This document shows, one piece after another, positions 29,823 to 39,768 of a stretch of 64,000 nucleotides of DNA. The notes under the pieces are model-generated. The model worked only from the letters and a program-made list of their open reading frames with translations, did no database searches and had not been told where the DNA came from. The translations under genes were made by a program, and so were the position numbers. The DNA is from Rhodospirillales bacterium Ga0074136 (lineage in GTDB: Bacteria; Pseudomonadota; Alphaproteobacteria; Acetobacterales; Acetobacteraceae): the NCBI GenBank assembly GCA_001464375.1, contig LNEW01000075.1, forward strand, positions 1-64,000, written 5' to 3'. How positions within the stretch are numbered: the first letter of the stretch is position 1; each line of letters begins with the position of its first letter.

Positions 29823-31508
29823 ATGAAGCGCAAGACAGCCTCGCGATCCGGCGCCGTGGTCCTGGCCGGGCTGCTCGCCCTGTCGCCCGGCATCGCGCGC
29901 GCCCAGGGCAGCGACGCCGCCGTCATCGCCGAACTGCGCCGCCAGCTGGACGAGATGCGCCGGCGACTGGAGCAGCTGGAGGCACGCAGCACGCCCGCAC
30001 CCGCGCCGGCCACCCGCGCGCCGCGTGCGCCGGCGGTGGTGGCGGCACCCCCGGCGCGGCGCGGCACCGCCCAGGCCGAGGCCCAGGCCGCCGCCGCCGA
30101 AGCCCGTGCCGCCGCGGCGGAAGCCCGCGCGGCGCAGGCGGCGCTGGCCGCGGCACCATCGCCCTTCGCGCCGAATGTCGAGGGCCTGCAGCCGCCCGCT
30201 GTCGGCAGCCAGACCGCGACCGGCGACGCGCTACGGTCCGACCTGCCGGGCATCGCCTTCCGCGTTCCGGGCACCGACACGCAGGTGCGGCTCTACGGCT
30301 TCGCCAAGTTGACCGGCTACTACGATGTCGGCGGGCGCAACCAGACCGACGCGCCGCCGCCGCAGGGCATCCCGCTGGCTGGCAGCCAGGCTGACCAGCA
30401 GGGCGGCGATTTCGGCATGACGGCGCGGTTCAGCCGCTTCGGCTTCGACACCCGCACCCTGACCGGCTGGGGCACGCTGGAGACACGGCTGGAAGGCGAT
30501 TTCGGCGGCGGCGCCCCCACTTCGACCAATGCGGTGTTCCGGCTGCGCCAGGCCTGGGCGGAACTGGGCGACGAACGGCTGCGCGTGCTGATCGGCCAAG
30601 CCAACAGCCTGTGGAACGAAGGCGTCTTCGAGACCATCATCGACGCCACCAACCTGAACCAGTCCTTCATCCGCCAGGCGCAGATCCGCGTCACCGGTCG
30701 GCTGGCGGAGGGCGTCACGGGGATGCTGTCGATCGAGGCGCCCGAGACGTCCTACACCTCGGCCGCCGGGGCCTTCACGCCGGGCGGCAGCCTCGATGGC
30801 GGCGCCAGCCCGGCCTTCAATTCCGCGCCCGACCTGCTGGCACGCGTGTCCTGGCGGCATGACGGGGCGGAGGTGATGGGGCGCGCGCTGGTGCGGCAGC
30901 TGGAACTGCGCACCGACGGCACGGCGGCGGCGGGCGTGGCGCCGGTGTCCGACACGGCGCTGGCCTGGGGTGTCTCGGGCCTGGTGCGGCTGCCGATGCG
31001 CTGGCTCTCGGACTCCTTCGGGCCGGACGAGATCGTCGGCATGGCCTTCTATGGCGAGGGCATCGGGCGGTATTTCGCCGGGCAGAATTCAGGGCAGGAC
31101 GCGCTGACCAACCTGGGGCTGCCGGGCGTGTTGCAGGCGGGGCTCGACCCCATCCCGACCTATGGCGCGACCATCGCCTATCGGCGGTTCTGGACGGACC
31201 AGCTGCGCAGCAACGTCACCTATGCCTATGCGCGCAGCGACTTCCCCGGCTACGCCATGGGCTTCACGCCGGGGTCGGCGGCGGCGACGTCGCTCAACCG
31301 CGAATACCAGCAGGTCTTCGCGAACCTGATCTGGAGCCCCTTCGGGACGGTGCGCAACGGCGTGTTCAGCAGCGGGTGGCTCGACCTCGGGGTGGAGTAC
31401 CTGTTCACCCGGCGCGACCTGTTCGGCGGCGCGCAGGCGGGCGGGCCGGCAGGCTTCGGGCATGGCATCGCCAACCGCGTGCTGTTCGCGGCGATCGCAC
31501 GGTTCTAG
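29823..31508 (+). CDS. DcaP-like outer-membrane porin
   Basis: Signal peptide, coiled-coil/Ala-rich N-terminus, then beta-barrel-type repeats (VRLYGFAKLTGYYDV...GTLETRLEGDFGGG). Confidence 0.8.
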   Translation: MKRKTASRSGAVVLAGLLALSPGIARAQGSDAAVIAELRRQLDEMRRRLEQLEARSTPAPAPATRAPRAPAVVAAPPARRGTAQAEAQAAAAEARAAAAEARAAQAALAAAPSPFAPNVEGLQPPAVGSQTATGDALRSDLPGIAFRVPGTDTQVRLYGFAKLTGYYDVGGRNQTDAPPPQGIPLAGSQADQQGGDFGMTARFSRFGFDTRTLTGWGTLETRLEGDFGGGAPTSTNAVFRLRQAWAELGDERLRVLIGQANSLWNEGVFETIIDATNLNQSFIRQAQIRVTGRLAEGVTGMLSIEAPETSYTSAAGAFTPGGSLDGGASPAFNSAPDLLARVSWRHDGAEVMGRALVRQLELRTDGTAAAGVAPVSDTALAWGVSGLVRLPMRWLSDSFGPDEIVGMAFYGEGIGRYFAGQNSGQDALTNLGLPGVLQAGLDPIPTYGATIAYRRFWTDQLRSNVTYAYARSDFPGYAMGFTPGSAAATSLNREYQQVFANLIWSPFGTVRNGVFSSGWLDLGVEYLFTRRDLFGGAQAGGPAGFGHGIANRVLFAAIARF

Positions 31509-31722
31509 CGCATGGTCCGCGACGGCGCCGCCGTGATCGGCGGGTCGACGAAGGTTGCCGCATGATCAGAGGGGGTGGATCCTGCGGCAGGCTGCGCCGG
31601 CATCGCGAAATCGTCTTGAAGCGAAGCCTTCCCGGCGGCGGTGGCCGCGACCTAAGGTGCCGGGTCGCGTCCTGCGCCAGCGAGGCCGGGTGCGGAACCT
31701 CCCGGCCGGAGCGCTGCGCCCC

Positions 31723-32940
31723 ATGATCCTCCCCGCGATGCGATGCCTGTGGCTGCTGCCGCTCGCCCTGCTGGCGCTCGCAGGGTGCGGCAACATCGCG
31801 CGGCTGGATCCGCCGCCGCTGCGCGCCACGGAATCGGTGCCTTTCCTCGGCCTGCCCAATGCGCGGTTCTGGCTGGATGGCGACACCGCGCCGCTGACGC
31901 GCGAATGGCTGGCCATGCAGGACCGCCAGGTCGCGGCGCTGCCCCCCGCGCGCCGCGGCGTGCTGCCACCCGCCAATTTCCTGGCGCTGTCCGGCGGCGG
32001 CGACAATGGTGCCTTCGGCGCCGGGCTGATGGTCGGCTGGACGGCGTCCGGCCAGCGCCCGTCCTTCGACCTGGTGACGGGGGTATCGGCCGGCGCGCTG
32101 ATCGCGCCCTTCGCCTTCCTAGGCCCGGACTACGACCCGCAGCTGCGCGAAGTGTTCACGCAGGTCGCACCGACCGACGTGCTGATTTTCGGCAACCGGC
32201 TGCGCGCGGTGCTGTTCGGCGAGGCGCTGGCCGATACCTCGCCGCTGTACCGGCTGATCGAGCGCCACGTGAACGCCGACCTGATGGCCGGCATCGCGCG
32301 CGAATACGGGCGCGGCCGGCTGCTGCTGATCGGCACCACCAACCTCGACCTCGGGCGGCCGGTGTTCTGGAACATCGGCGCCATCGCGGCCAGCGGCCGG
32401 CCGGAGGCGCTGGAGCTGGTGCGTCGGATCCTGCTCGCCTCGGCGTCCATTCCCGGCGCCTTTCCGCCCGTGCTGGTCGATGTCGAGAGCAACGGCCGCG
32501 CCTATCAGGAAATGCATGTCGATGGCGGGGCGGCGCTGCAGCTGTTCCTGTATCCGCCGCGGCTCGACCTGCGCGCCGCGCCGGGGCGGCCCCAGCCGCG
32601 GGAGCGCACGGCCTGGGTGGTGCGCAACGGGCGGCTCGACACGGAATGGTCGAGCACCAACCGGTCGATCCTGTCGATCGCCGGGCGCGCCGCGACGACG
32701 CTGCTGCATTTCAGCGCGGTCAACGACATCGTGCGGGTCTACCTGACATCGCAGCGCGACGGGGTGCGCTTTCGCCTGGCCTATATCGGCGCGGATTTCA
32801 CCGAGACGCGCGACCAGCCCTTCGAGACGAACTTCATGCGCGCGCTGTTCGCCTATGCCGAAGCGCAGGGGCGCCAGGGCGGGCGGTGGATCGAGGCACT
32901 GCGCCCGATCGGGTCGATCGACACCACCGCGCCGCGATAG
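31723..32940 (+). CDS. Patatin-like phospholipase lipoprotein
   Basis: Lipobox LLALAGCGN; ALSGGGDNGAFGAGLM, VTGVSAGALIAPFAFLG, DGGAALQ. Confidence 0.9.
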   Translation: MILPAMRCLWLLPLALLALAGCGNIARLDPPPLRATESVPFLGLPNARFWLDGDTAPLTREWLAMQDRQVAALPPARRGVLPPANFLALSGGGDNGAFGAGLMVGWTASGQRPSFDLVTGVSAGALIAPFAFLGPDYDPQLREVFTQVAPTDVLIFGNRLRAVLFGEALADTSPLYRLIERHVNADLMAGIAREYGRGRLLLIGTTNLDLGRPVFWNIGAIAASGRPEALELVRRILLASASIPGAFPPVLVDVESNGRAYQEMHVDGGAALQLFLYPPRLDLRAAPGRPQPRERTAWVVRNGRLDTEWSSTNRSILSIAGRAATTLLHFSAVNDIVRVYLTSQRDGVRFRLAYIGADFTETRDQPFETNFMRALFAYAEAQGRQGGRWIEALRPIGSIDTTAPR

Positions 32941-33039
32941 GCCGCGACGGACGCAGGGCCAAACGCTGGAACGAGGGGAATAGCCCGTCGGCGAGGAAAC
33001 CGGATATCGTCGCGAGACGAATCACGAAAGCGCCAAGGG

Positions 33040-34428
33040 ATGTCCATGGATCAGCTCGCGGCCGTCCTCGCCCGGATCGACGCCGATGCCGATGCGGCGC
33101 TGGAGCGGCTGTTCGCGGTGCTGCGGATCAAGTCGATCTCGACCGACCCCGCCTACGCCGAGGAATGCCGACGCAATGCCGAATGGCACGCGGCGGACCT
33201 CCGCGGCATCGGTTTCGAGGCCACGGCGCGCACGACCCCCGGGCATCCCATCGTGGTGGCGCATGACCGCAGCACGCCCGGCCGATCCGCGCTGTTCTAT
33301 GGCCATTACGACGTGCAGCCGGTCGATCCGCTGGAACTGTGGGACCGCGACCCGTTCGAGCCGACCATCCAGACTCTGCCGGACGGGACGAAGATCATCA
33401 CCGGCCGCGGGTCGGCCGACGACAAGGGCCAGCTGATGGCCTTCGTCGAGGCCTGCCGCGCCTGGAAGGCGGTGACCGGCAGCCTGCCGATTCCGGTGAC
33501 GATCCTGCTGGAGGGCGAGGAGGAATCCGGTGGCGCCAGCCTGCCCGCCTTCCTGGCCGCGAACGAGGCCGAGCTGCGCGCCGATATCGGACTGATCTGC
33601 GACACCAGCATGTGGGATGCGCAGACACCTGCGATCGTGACGATGCTGCGCGGGCTGTGCGGCGAGGAGGTGACGATCCACGCCGCGGACCGCGACCTGC
33701 ATTCGGGTTTCTACGGTTCCGCCGCGGCCAACCCGAACCGCGTGCTGGCGCGCATCCTGTCGGACCTGCATGACGACGAGGGCCGCGTCACGCTGGCGGG
33801 CTTCTACGACGGCGTGCCGGAGCCGCCGGCGGAGATCGTCGCGCAGTGGGCGACGCTGGGTTTCGACGACCAGGCGTTCCTGGGGGCCGTGGGCCTTTCC
33901 GTGCCCGCGGGGGAAAAGGGCCGCAGCGCGTTGGAACAGACCTGGTCGCGCCCGACCTGCGAGATCAACGGCATGGGCGGCGGCTACCAGGGCGAGGGCT
34001 TCAAGACCGTGATCCCCGCGGTGGCCTCGGCAAAGATCAGCTTCCGGCTGGTGTTCGACCAGGACCCCCACCAGGTGCGCGACGCCTTTCGCGCGCATGT
34101 GGCGGCCCGCCTGCCGGCCGATTGCCGCGCCGAATTCAAGGAGCACGGGTCGGGCCGCGCCATCGCCTTCCCTGTGGACAACCCGGCCTTCGGCAAGGCG
34201 CGTGAGGCGCTGACCGCCGAATGGGGCAAGCCGGCGGTGTTCATCGGCGGTGGCGGGTCCATTCCCGTGACGCAGATGCTCAAGACATCGCTGGGGATGG
34301 ATGTGGTGCTGGCCGGCTTCGGCCTGGACGACGACCGCATCCACAGCCCGAACGAGAAATACAACCTGGTGAGCTTCCAGAAGGGCATCCGCTCCTGGGC
34401 GCGCATCCTGCACGCATTGGCATCCTGA
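33040..34428 (+). CDS. M20 family dipeptidase
   Basis: LFYGHYDVQPVDPLELWDRDPFEP, GRGSADDKGQLM, LLEGEEESGG. Confidence 0.93.
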   Translation: MSMDQLAAVLARIDADADAALERLFAVLRIKSISTDPAYAEECRRNAEWHAADLRGIGFEATARTTPGHPIVVAHDRSTPGRSALFYGHYDVQPVDPLELWDRDPFEPTIQTLPDGTKIITGRGSADDKGQLMAFVEACRAWKAVTGSLPIPVTILLEGEEESGGASLPAFLAANEAELRADIGLICDTSMWDAQTPAIVTMLRGLCGEEVTIHAADRDLHSGFYGSAAANPNRVLARILSDLHDDEGRVTLAGFYDGVPEPPAEIVAQWATLGFDDQAFLGAVGLSVPAGEKGRSALEQTWSRPTCEINGMGGGYQGEGFKTVIPAVASAKISFRLVFDQDPHQVRDAFRAHVAARLPADCRAEFKEHGSGRAIAFPVDNPAFGKAREALTAEWGKPAVFIGGGGSIPVTQMLKTSLGMDVVLAGFGLDDDRIHSPNEKYNLVSFQKGIRSWARILHALAS

Positions 34429-34430
34429 CC

Positions 34431-35966
34431 ATGAGCACGACCTCCGACGCACCGAAGACCGCGATGCAGAGGATGCTCGACACGGTCGAGCGCGTGGGCA
34501 ACCGCGTGCCGCATCCGGTGATGATCTTCGTCTACCTGATCGGCATCATCATCGTGCTGTCCACGCTTCTGTCGGTGTTCGGCGCGCAGGTGAACTACCA
34601 GGCCTACAACCCTGCCACCGGCAACATCGAACCCGCCTTCACCGAGGCGCGCAGCCTTCTGACCATCGAAGGCATCCGCTTCATGTACACCGGCGTGGTG
34701 GCGAACTTCATGAGCTTCACCGCGGTGGGCGTGATCATCATCGCGATGGTCGGCGTCGGCGTGGCGGAGGAGTCCGGCCTGGTGAAGGTGCTGATCCGCA
34801 AGCTGGTGATCGTCGCACCCCGCTGGGCGCTGACCTGGATCCTGACCTTCGTGGGCATCCTGTCCTCGGTCGCGGCGGATGCGGGATACCTGGTGCTGAT
34901 CCCGCTGGCGGCGGCGGCCTTCGTGTCGGTCGGGCGGCATCCGCTGGCTGGCCTGGCGGTGGGCTTCGCCTCGGTGGCGGCGGCCTTCCTGGTCAACATC
35001 CTGATCGTGCCGGTGGACGGCATCCTGACCGAGATCACCAACGACGCGATCCGCCTGGTCGATCCGACCCGGACCATCGACCTCGCGGCGAATGTCTGGT
35101 TCTCGATCGGCTCGACGCTGCTGCTCACCGTCCTGATCGTCGTCATCACCGAACGCGTGATCGAGCCGCGGCTGGGTACCTATACCGGCGACTACCAGGT
35201 GCCGGGCGAGAACGTGCTGAGCGAGGCGGAGTACCGCGGCCTGCGCTATGCCGGCTACGCGCTGCTGGCCGTGCTGGGCTTCGTGGCGCTGCTGCTGCTG
35301 CCGCCCGGCGCGCCGCTGCGCAACCCGACGACCGGCGCTATGATCAGCAACTCGCCCTTCATGAACAGCCTGATCGTGACCATCGCCCTGATCTTCGGCG
35401 TGACCGGCGCGGCCTTTGGGCGCGGCGCGGGCACGATGAAAAATTCGGGGGAGATCATCGCCGCCATCCAGAAGTCGATCGGCGGCCTGGCCGGGCTGAT
35501 CCTGCTGCTGCTGGTGATCAGCCAGTTCATCGCCTTCTTCAACTACACCAACATGGCGACGCTGGCGGCGGTCTCGGCTGCGCGGATCCTCGAGGCGCTG
35601 AACCTGCCGTCGATCGCGCTGATCATCGGCTTCGTGGTGGCGGTGTTCGGGCTCGACCTGATCATCACCGCCGCCATCGCGAAATGGGCGATTTTCGCGC
35701 CCGTGTTCGTGCCGCTGCTGATGCAGCTGGGCGTGGAGCCCGAGGTGGTGCTGGCGGCGTATCGCGTGGGCGACAGCCCGATGAACGCGATCACGCCGCT
35801 CAATGCCTATTTCGCGATGATCGTCACCTTCGCCATCAAGTACCAGAAGGAGGCCGGCGTCGGCACGGTGATCGCGCTGATGCTGCCATACGTGATCTGG
35901 ATATCCCTGGTCTGGACTGTCTTCCTGGCGGGCTGGTACCTGCTCGGCCTGCCCTGGGGTCTGTGA
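34431..35966 (+). CDS. AbgT family transporter
   Basis: NRVPHPVMIFVYLIGIIIVLS, PLTPL-like INPLNAYF region SPMNAITPLNAYFAMIVTFA; 2-nt gap from M20 gene. Confidence 0.92.
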   Translation: MSTTSDAPKTAMQRMLDTVERVGNRVPHPVMIFVYLIGIIIVLSTLLSVFGAQVNYQAYNPATGNIEPAFTEARSLLTIEGIRFMYTGVVANFMSFTAVGVIIIAMVGVGVAEESGLVKVLIRKLVIVAPRWALTWILTFVGILSSVAADAGYLVLIPLAAAAFVSVGRHPLAGLAVGFASVAAAFLVNILIVPVDGILTEITNDAIRLVDPTRTIDLAANVWFSIGSTLLLTVLIVVITERVIEPRLGTYTGDYQVPGENVLSEAEYRGLRYAGYALLAVLGFVALLLLPPGAPLRNPTTGAMISNSPFMNSLIVTIALIFGVTGAAFGRGAGTMKNSGEIIAAIQKSIGGLAGLILLLLVISQFIAFFNYTNMATLAAVSAARILEALNLPSIALIIGFVVAVFGLDLIITAAIAKWAIFAPVFVPLLMQLGVEPEVVLAAYRVGDSPMNAITPLNAYFAMIVTFAIKYQKEAGVGTVIALMLPYVIWISLVWTVFLAGWYLLGLPWGL

Positions 35967-36026
35967 TGGCGTGTCGCGGCGCGATGAGTCATAAGGACCG
36001 CCCGTTCCCGGTCCCGGAGGCTGTCC

Positions 36027-36488
36027 TTGATCGTTGCGCGCCGCCTCGTCGTGTCGGCCTTTTTCGCGGTCCTCGCCGCGCCGCCGGTGGCGCATGCGCA
36101 GCAGCGCGGCCGGGCCGACCCGAACCCCGACGGCGCGGTCGAGATCGAGCAGGTGCGCGTCGGCGTGCTGGCGGTCGGCACCTCGATCGGCGGCGGGCGG
36201 CTGCGCTTCCGCGGCGAGGAACATCGCTTCTCGGTGCGGGGCATCGAATTCGGCAGCGTGGGTGTGTCCTCGCTCTCGGCGCGCGGCGAAGTGTTCAACC
36301 TGCGGCGGCTCGAGGATTTCGCCGGCCGCTACACGGAACGCGTGGTGGCGCGCCCTTCGGGTGCGCCGGGCGGGCCCGAGACGCGCTTCCTGCGCAACCA
36401 GGCCGGCGTGGAGCTGCGCCTGCGTACCGAACGCGCCGGCGGGCAGTGGCGCTTCAACGAGGCGGGCGTGACCATCGAATTGCGCTGA
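36027..36488 (+). CDS. Secreted hypothetical protein
   Basis: Signal peptide (LVVSAFFAVLAAPPVAHAQ), 153 aa. Confidence 0.6.
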   Translation: MIVARRLVVSAFFAVLAAPPVAHAQQRGRADPNPDGAVEIEQVRVGVLAVGTSIGGGRLRFRGEEHRFSVRGIEFGSVGVSSLSARGEVFNLRRLEDFAGRYTERVVARPSGAPGGPETRFLRNQAGVELRLRTERAGGQWRFNEAGVTIELR

Positions 36489-36621
36489 GCGGGGTTTTTT
36501 GCTGCCCCCAGACGCCGGGCGGAACGCCCCCGGTTGCTTGGCTTTCGTCGGACTCTCGGCGGCGTATGACCGGGCGTCCGGCACCGGCGAAGTGCGCGTC
36601 CCGCAGCACGGCGGACGCGCG

Positions 36622-37302
36622 ATGATCGACGGCTTCCTCATCGCCAAGGCGCTGTCCTTCTGGCTGTTCGGCTTCTCGACGCTGCTCAGCATCATCAACC
36701 CCTTCGGCGTGGCGTTCGTCTTCCACGACATGACGCGCTGGCTGACGGCGCGGGAACGCTCGCGCCTGGCGCGGCAGATCGCCATCAACTCCTTCATCGT
36801 GCTGGTGGTCGCGCTGTTCCTCGGTTCGCGCGTGCTGTCCTTCTTCGGCATCTCGCTGGAGGCGTTGCGGATCGGCGGCGGGCTCGCGGTCGCGGCCAGC
36901 GGCTGGGTGATGCTGCGCGCCCCGCCGGAGGAATCGAAGGCGCCATCCGCCATGGACACCGCGCCGGTCGAACGCATGGCCTTCTTCCCGCTGACCCTGC
37001 CGCTGACCACCGGGCCCGGGTCGATCGCCGCCTCCATCGCGCTGGGCGCCGAGCGCACCACCTCGTCCGAGGGCGTGCTGCTGGTGAGCGCCATTTCCTC
37101 GCTGCTGGTCGCGGCCTCGGTCGCCGTCTGCATCTGGCTGTCCTATGCCTATTCCGAGTCGATCGCGCGGCGGATCGGCCCGCAGGGCACGCTGGTGGCG
37201 ACCAAGCTCACCGCCTTCCTGCTGCTGTGCATCGGCGTGCAGATCATCCTGACCGGCGTGACCGATGCGCTGCGGCCGCTGATCGCTGTACGCGCCGGGT
37301 GA
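36622..37302 (+). CDS. MarC family (NAAT) membrane protein
   Basis: FSTLLSIINPFGVAFVF, FFPLTLPLTTGPGSIAASIALGA. Confidence 0.9.
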   Translation: MIDGFLIAKALSFWLFGFSTLLSIINPFGVAFVFHDMTRWLTARERSRLARQIAINSFIVLVVALFLGSRVLSFFGISLEALRIGGGLAVAASGWVMLRAPPEESKAPSAMDTAPVERMAFFPLTLPLTTGPGSIAASIALGAERTTSSEGVLLVSAISSLLVAASVAVCIWLSYAYSESIARRIGPQGTLVATKLTAFLLLCIGVQIILTGVTDALRPLIAVRAG

Positions 37303-37306
37303 AAGC

Positions 37307-39139
37307 ATGAACACCGACCTCCTCATCGTCCTGGCGCTGCTCGGCGCTGCCATCGCCATGTTCATCGCGAACAAGCCCCGCATGGATGCGGTGGGGCTGC
37401 TGATGATCGTGCTGCTGCCCTTCACCGGGGTGCTCACGGTGAACGAGGCGCTGGCCGGCTTCGCCGACCCGTCCATCATCCTGATCGCGGCGTTGTTCGT
37501 GATCGGGGAGGCGTTGGTGCGCACCGGCACCGCGCAGCAGATCGGCGATTTCCTGAACGCGAAGTCCGGCGGCAACGAGACGCGGCTGCTGGTCCTGCTG
37601 ATGGTCGCCGGCGCCGGCCTCGGCGCCTTCATGTCGTCCACCGCGGTGGTCGCGATCTTCATCCCGATCGTGCTGCGCATCTGCCAGAATACCGGTGCAT
37701 CGCCCAGCCAGCTGATGATGCCGCTGTCCGTCGCGGCGTTGATCAGCGGCATGATGACGCTGGTCGCTACCGCGCCGAACCTGGTGGTCAGTGCCGAGCT
37801 GGTGCGCCAGGGCCATGCCGGATTCTCGTTCTTCGCCTTTGCGCCCTTCGGCGTGCCCATCCTGGTGCTGGGCATCGGCTACATGCTGGTGGCCCGCCGC
37901 CTTTTGCCCGACCGCCGCCCGCCCGGGACCGACCGGCGGCGTGCGCCGAGCCTGCGCGACTGGGTGACCACCTACGGGCTCGCCGGACGGGCCTTCCGCG
38001 TGCGGATCGCCGGTGGTTCACCGCTGGTCGGCCGGCGGCTGGAGCAGCTGGCGCTGCGCAAGGAGGGCGTGAACATCCTCGCCATCGAGCGGAAGCGCAG
38101 CTTCGCGACGGAGGTGATCCGTCCGAACGGATCGACCGAACTTGCGGTCGGCGACATCGTACTGCTCGACATCCGCGCCTCCGCCGAGCGCAGGGCCGCC
38201 TGGAAGGAGGAATACCGCATCGAGACGCTGCCGTTCGAGGAGGGCGACTATTTCCTCGACCGGTCGCAGGACATCGGCATGATCGAGGCGATCATCCCGC
38301 CCGACTCGGCGCTGATCGGCAGCACGGTGCTGGAGGCGCGGGTGCGGGCGGAATACCGCCTGACCGTGATCGGCCTGCGCCACCGCCAGGACGTGGTCGG
38401 CCCCGAACTGCTCGAGACCAAGCTGAGCGCGGGCGACACGCTGCTGCTGACCGGCTTCTGGTCGGACATCAGCCACCTGCAGGCCGATGGCCACGACCTG
38501 CTGGTGCTTAACCTGCCGGCCGAACACGCCGAGCTGCTGCCGGCCGCCGGCCGCGCGCCGCAGGCGGTGGCGATCCTGGCACTCACCGTCGGGCTGATGG
38601 TGAGCGGCCTGGTGCCCAATGTGCACGCGGCGCTGATCGGCTGCCTGCTGATGGGGCTGTTCCGCTGCATCGACCTGAACAGCGCGTACCGGTCGATCTC
38701 GTGGAAAAGCCTCGTGCTGATCGTGGGCATGTTGCCCTTCTCGATCGCGCTGCAGCGCACGGGCGGCGTGGACCTGGCGGCGGATGCGGTGGTGGCGCTG
38801 GCCGGCGAAGCCGCGCCGCGCGTGCTGCTGGGGGTGATCTTCATCATCACCGCCATGCTTGGCCTGTTCATCTCCAACACCGCGACGGCGGTGCTCATGG
38901 CGCCCGTGTCGCTGGCCGTCGCGGCCGAGATCGGCGCCTCGCCCTATCCCTTCGCGATGATCGTAGCGCTGGCGGCGTCCACCGCCTTCATGACGCCGGT
39001 CTCCTCGCCGGTGAACACATTGGTGGTGGGGCCGGGCAACTACACCTTCGGCGACTTCCTGAAGGTGGGTGTGCCGTTGTCGATCGTTGTGATGCTGGTC
39101 TGCGTGCTGCTGGTGCCGATCGTCCTGCCGCTACGCTGA
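37307..39139 (+). CDS. SLC13 family permease with TrkA_C (RCK_C) domains
   Basis: MFIANKPRMDAVGLLMIVLLPFTGVL, two regulatory beta domains, SSTAVVAIFIPIV, TPVSSPVNTLVVGPGNY. Confidence 0.9.
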   Translation: MNTDLLIVLALLGAAIAMFIANKPRMDAVGLLMIVLLPFTGVLTVNEALAGFADPSIILIAALFVIGEALVRTGTAQQIGDFLNAKSGGNETRLLVLLMVAGAGLGAFMSSTAVVAIFIPIVLRICQNTGASPSQLMMPLSVAALISGMMTLVATAPNLVVSAELVRQGHAGFSFFAFAPFGVPILVLGIGYMLVARRLLPDRRPPGTDRRRAPSLRDWVTTYGLAGRAFRVRIAGGSPLVGRRLEQLALRKEGVNILAIERKRSFATEVIRPNGSTELAVGDIVLLDIRASAERRAAWKEEYRIETLPFEEGDYFLDRSQDIGMIEAIIPPDSALIGSTVLEARVRAEYRLTVIGLRHRQDVVGPELLETKLSAGDTLLLTGFWSDISHLQADGHDLLVLNLPAEHAELLPAAGRAPQAVAILALTVGLMVSGLVPNVHAALIGCLLMGLFRCIDLNSAYRSISWKSLVLIVGMLPFSIALQRTGGVDLAADAVVALAGEAAPRVLLGVIFIITAMLGLFISNTATAVLMAPVSLAVAAEIGASPYPFAMIVALAASTAFMTPVSSPVNTLVVGPGNYTFGDFLKVGVPLSIVVMLVCVLLVPIVLPLR

Positions 39140-39218
39140 TCGCGCACCCGCACGCTATGCTCGGATTGCGTGCAGTCGAAACAGCGCCCGGAACCCGCCC
39201 AGGAGCACGGATGCTGCG

Positions 39219-39680
39219 CTATTCCAGGCGCAGCGCGGCGCGCAGTTCCGCCGCGCCGGCCGGGTCCGACAGCATCGCCAGCCTCCCGGCCGCCAGCAGC
39301 GCGATGCGATGCAGCAGCGCCCGCCGCCGCGCCGGCGCCAGGCGATGCTCCGGCGCGTCGCGCAGCAGCGCGGCCTCGCGGTCCTCGGCCACCAGCAGCC
39401 CGACCTCCGCGGGCAGCAGGCCCTGCGGGAAATCGAGATCCACCGCGAAATACAGCCGGTCGCACCAGGCCCGGTAGTCCTGCCACTTCGCATCGCACAG
39501 GTAGTCCCGCGCGCAGGACTTCACCTCCAGGATGGCGAAGTCGCCCGACGGCAGCAGGGCCAGGATGTCGGCACGGCGGCCATCGGGCAGCGGCACCTGC
39601 TCGACCGGCGCCCAGCCTTGCAGGATGCAGAAGCGCGCCGCGGCGCGCGTGACGGCAAGGGTGCGGGCGGGCGCTTCCAT
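39219..39680 (-). CDS. MmcB family DNA repair protein
   Basis: MEAPARTLAVTRAAARFC...DILALLPSGDFAILEVKSCARDYLCDAKWQDYRAWCDRLYFAV. Confidence 0.85.
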   Translation of the reverse strand: MEAPARTLAVTRAAARFCILQGWAPVEQVPLPDGRRADILALLPSGDFAILEVKSCARDYLCDAKWQDYRAWCDRLYFAVDLDFPQGLLPAEVGLLVAEDREAALLRDAPEHRLAPARRRALLHRIALLAAGRLAMLSDPAGAAELRAALRLE

Positions 39681-39722
39681 GCCGTCATGTTCGCGCTTCG
39701 TTCGCGCGCTGGTCAAGGGCAG

Positions 39723-39763
39723 CCGGCCGGCCGCACCGCCGGTCGTGCCGTGCGGCCGGCCGG
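39723..39763. terminator. Strong 14-bp-stem hairpin immediately downstream of the SDR gene
   Basis: CCGGCCGGCCGCAC-N13-GTGCGGCCGGCCGG; no T-tract. Confidence 0.4.
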
Positions 39764-39768
39764 TCTGC

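Noticed and set aside
33984-37133. 1049-aa - strand ORF opposite AbgT and MarC genes
   Set aside because: Spans several validated + strand genes; composition artefact.
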